Assembly (NCBI GenBank): GCA_023458875.1
Contig: JAEWXO010000003.1
Span: forward strand, 1 to 64,000
From: Bacillota bacterium
GTDB lineage: Bacteria > Bacillota > Clostridia > Oscillospirales > Ruminococcaceae
Reading direction: 5' to 3'
Length of the DNA: 64,000 nt
Shown here: piece by piece, positions 62,594-64,000 of the stretch
Position numbering within the stretch: position 1 is the stretch's first letter
Layout: each line of letters starts with the position of its first letter
Notes under the pieces: model-generated
The model's input: the letters and a program-made list of their open reading frames with translations, nothing else
Told to the model about the DNA's origin: nothing
Databases searched by the model: none
Translations under genes and position numbers: made by a program

Positions 62594-62690
62594 GTCCAGA
62601 GTATATTCATAAGTCAGGGATGTCCGTCCGAAGGTACATGGCGACCGAAAAGCCCAGTCGACTCGTACCGAGCCGAAATACTCTCTTCTT
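62594..62690 (-). repeat. Interspersed multi-hairpin repeat, copy 5
   Basis: On the minus strand: GAGTATTTCGGCTCGG, ACGAGTCGACTGGGCTTTTCGGTCGCC, then TACCTTCGGACGGACATCCC and ACTTATGAATAT. Compensating changes keep the first stem (CGGCTCG-GTA-CGAGTCG) and the second (ACTGGGCTTTTCGGT). It fills the gap between the convergent HPr and spoIVB genes. Confidence 0.8.
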
Positions 62691-63903
62691 ACGAAGTTCG
62701 GCTCATTTCATACATACTCTCGCAGAATATACCATACCCCTTTGTAGGATCATTTACAAATACATGAGTTATAGCTCCTACAATCATGTCATTCTGAATT
62801 ATAGGGCTTCCGCTCATACCCTGTACTATTCCCCCGGTTCTTTCAATCAGTCCGGGGTCTGTTATTTTTACAACCATATTCTTTGATGTATCATCACAAT
62901 CATAATTTATCTCTTCAATTTCTATATCAAATTTTTCAGGCTTACATCCGTCAAGTGTTGAGTATATAAAAGCATCCCCTTTGCGTATTTCCTGTTTTAA
63001 TGCCATAGGGATTTCATCTGTATCTGAAAAAGAATCATCTATTGTTCCGAATACTCCGAATTTATTATTAAGATAAATCTTTCCGCATGGTGACAGTTTT
63101 GTAAAATACCCCTGCAGCTCACCTGGAACACCACATTTGCCTTTTTTTACATTACGTATACTGACATTTACAACCTCACCGCTTGAAAGAGGCAGGATCT
63201 GCCCTGTATCAGAGTCGCATACAGGGTGCCCGAGCCCCCCGAATGTCCCGGTGTCATCGTCATAGTATGTTACGGTTCCTATACCTGCAGAGCTGTCACG
63301 GACCCAGATGCCGAGCTTATATGCTTTTTCATCCTCCGAATATGCAGGGGAAGCTTCAAATGTCATTTCGGTTCCGTTTCTCATAACCTTTATTTTAATT
63401 TTTTTATCATTAAGTCCGGATACTCTTTTTTCAATATCACTGTTTGAATAAACAGGAATGTCATTTATCGACTTGATTATATCACCGGTCTGTATACCTG
63501 CATCTGCAGCAGGAGATACTACTCCTGATGTTGTAACGATTCCTCCTGTTTTTATTATCATAACTCCATCCATAATAAGCTTTATTCCGAACGGCTTTCC
63601 GCATGGGGCAAGCATCGGAACGTCGATACTCTGAACAGCAACTTCCTTTATCGGAATAACTCCAAGAAGACGTAGTGTCATTGAGGATGCCGCAGGAACA
63701 GTTCCTCCGGCAGATGCCGGTGACAGCCGCTCTGATGACGAGGCCGTGATTTTAAGAGCAGTATTTAAAGAAATCCCTGAATCCGAACCATATCTTCTGT
63801 AATAACTGTCCGGCAGCTTCGCAGAATAGTATATAAGCGAAATACAAATTGCCAGGCAAACAGCAGATAACACAAATGTAATTTTTTTAATGATCTTATT
63901 CAT
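62689..63903 (-). CDS. spoIVB: SpoIVB serine protease
   Basis: SpoIVB is secreted from the forespore and triggers sigma-K activation in spore formers. The 404-residue protein has an N-terminal membrane anchor (about 7-27), a PDZ domain (about 115-190, SGVVSPAADAGIQTGDIIKSIND) and an S55 peptidase domain with GTFGGLGHPVCD (catalytic His) and IVQGMSGSPIIQ (nucleophile Ser), ending in DPTKGYGIF. GGGGAGATAAGG precedes ATG 63903. Its C-terminus ends at the edge of repeat copy 5. No other sporulation gene is in view. The last 97 bases of the window (63904-64000) hold no gene. Confidence 0.93.
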   Translation of the reverse strand: MNKIIKKITFVLSAVCLAICISLIYYSAKLPDSYYRRYGSDSGISLNTALKITASSSERLSPASAGGTVPAASSMTLRLLGVIPIKEVAVQSIDVPMLAPCGKPFGIKLIMDGVMIIKTGGIVTTSGVVSPAADAGIQTGDIIKSINDIPVYSNSDIEKRVSGLNDKKIKIKVMRNGTEMTFEASPAYSEDEKAYKLGIWVRDSSAGIGTVTYYDDDTGTFGGLGHPVCDSDTGQILPLSSGEVVNVSIRNVKKGKCGVPGELQGYFTKLSPCGKIYLNNKFGVFGTIDDSFSDTDEIPMALKQEIRKGDAFIYSTLDGCKPEKFDIEIEEINYDCDDTSKNMVVKITDPGLIERTGGIVQGMSGSPIIQNDMIVGAITHVFVNDPTKGYGIFCESMYEMSRTS

Positions 63904-64000
63904 ACCTTATCTCCCCAAAAAAATTTTTTTCCGGATGTTATTAATATTATCTGAACTATTAAAAATATTAAAGTATATTGATGTTCTTATTTTTCATTAA

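Overview
The window looks like chromosome of a low-GC, anaerobic, fibre-degrading Firmicute of the Ruminococcus (Oscillospiraceae) type. The main evidence is three secreted proteins ending in type I dockerins (a pectinesterase, a leucine-rich-repeat protein and a transglutaminase-like protein), Clostridia-style gene order around mreBCD and ffh-rpsP-trmD, a WXG100 protein and a SpoIVB sporulation protease. No rRNA, tRNA or CRISPR array was recognised. The genus is an inference from content; no database was searched.

Layout. 0-2.7 kb: end of an unidentified gene, a large lipoprotein and a WXG100 protein. 2.7-8.1 kb: ClpB and a c-di-GMP phosphodiesterase with degenerate receiver and GGDEF domains. 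8.6-13 kb: pectinesterase-dockerin, an LCP cell-wall ligase and a DHH phosphoesterase. 13-25 kb: a minus-strand core block, read right to left as zapA, U32 peptidase, DUF4321, mreB, mreC, mreD, PBP2, a MinD-like ATPase, mgsA, hisS and aspS. 25-29 kb: a divergent cell-surface locus with an LRR-dockerin gene on one side and an ECF sigma factor plus probable anti-sigma on the other. The 380 bp between them carries three outward-facing copies of one ECF-type promoter motif. 29.5-46.8 kb: a segment bounded by two nearly identical 185-bp elements in opposite orientation. It holds YfhO, a pseudouridine synthase with a premature stop, an orphan sugar-ABC ATPase, ilvE and a nine-gene glycan operon (two glycosyltransferases, an RfbH-type dehydratase, an RfbC-type epimerase, two SDR enzymes, two methyltransferases and a radical SAM protein). 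A Wzx-like flippase lies just outside. 48.5-53 kb: intracellular GH13 enzyme and glycogen phosphorylase. 53.3-55.7 kb: a promoter, a c-di-GMP-I (GEMM) riboswitch, a terminator and the transglutaminase-dockerin gene. 55.8-58 kb: remnant of a conjugative-element helicase, a lipoprotein and copies of an interspersed palindromic repeat. 58-62.5 kb: ylxM-ffh-rpsP-khpA-rimM-trmD and an HPr gene. 62.7-63.9 kb: spoIVB.

Connections. The surface proteins appear to be under dedicated control: one by c-di-GMP through an RNA switch, while the same window encodes an EAL enzyme that would lower c-di-GMP, and another by an ECF sigma factor encoded next door. The glycan operon, flippase, LCP ligase and YfhO fit envelope polysaccharide synthesis, export and attachment. 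Non-coding space is rich in two repeat families: a 185-bp MITE-like element (two copies) and a roughly 100-150 bp multi-hairpin element (four recognisable copies and one broken copy). Several decayed genes sit beside these repeats.
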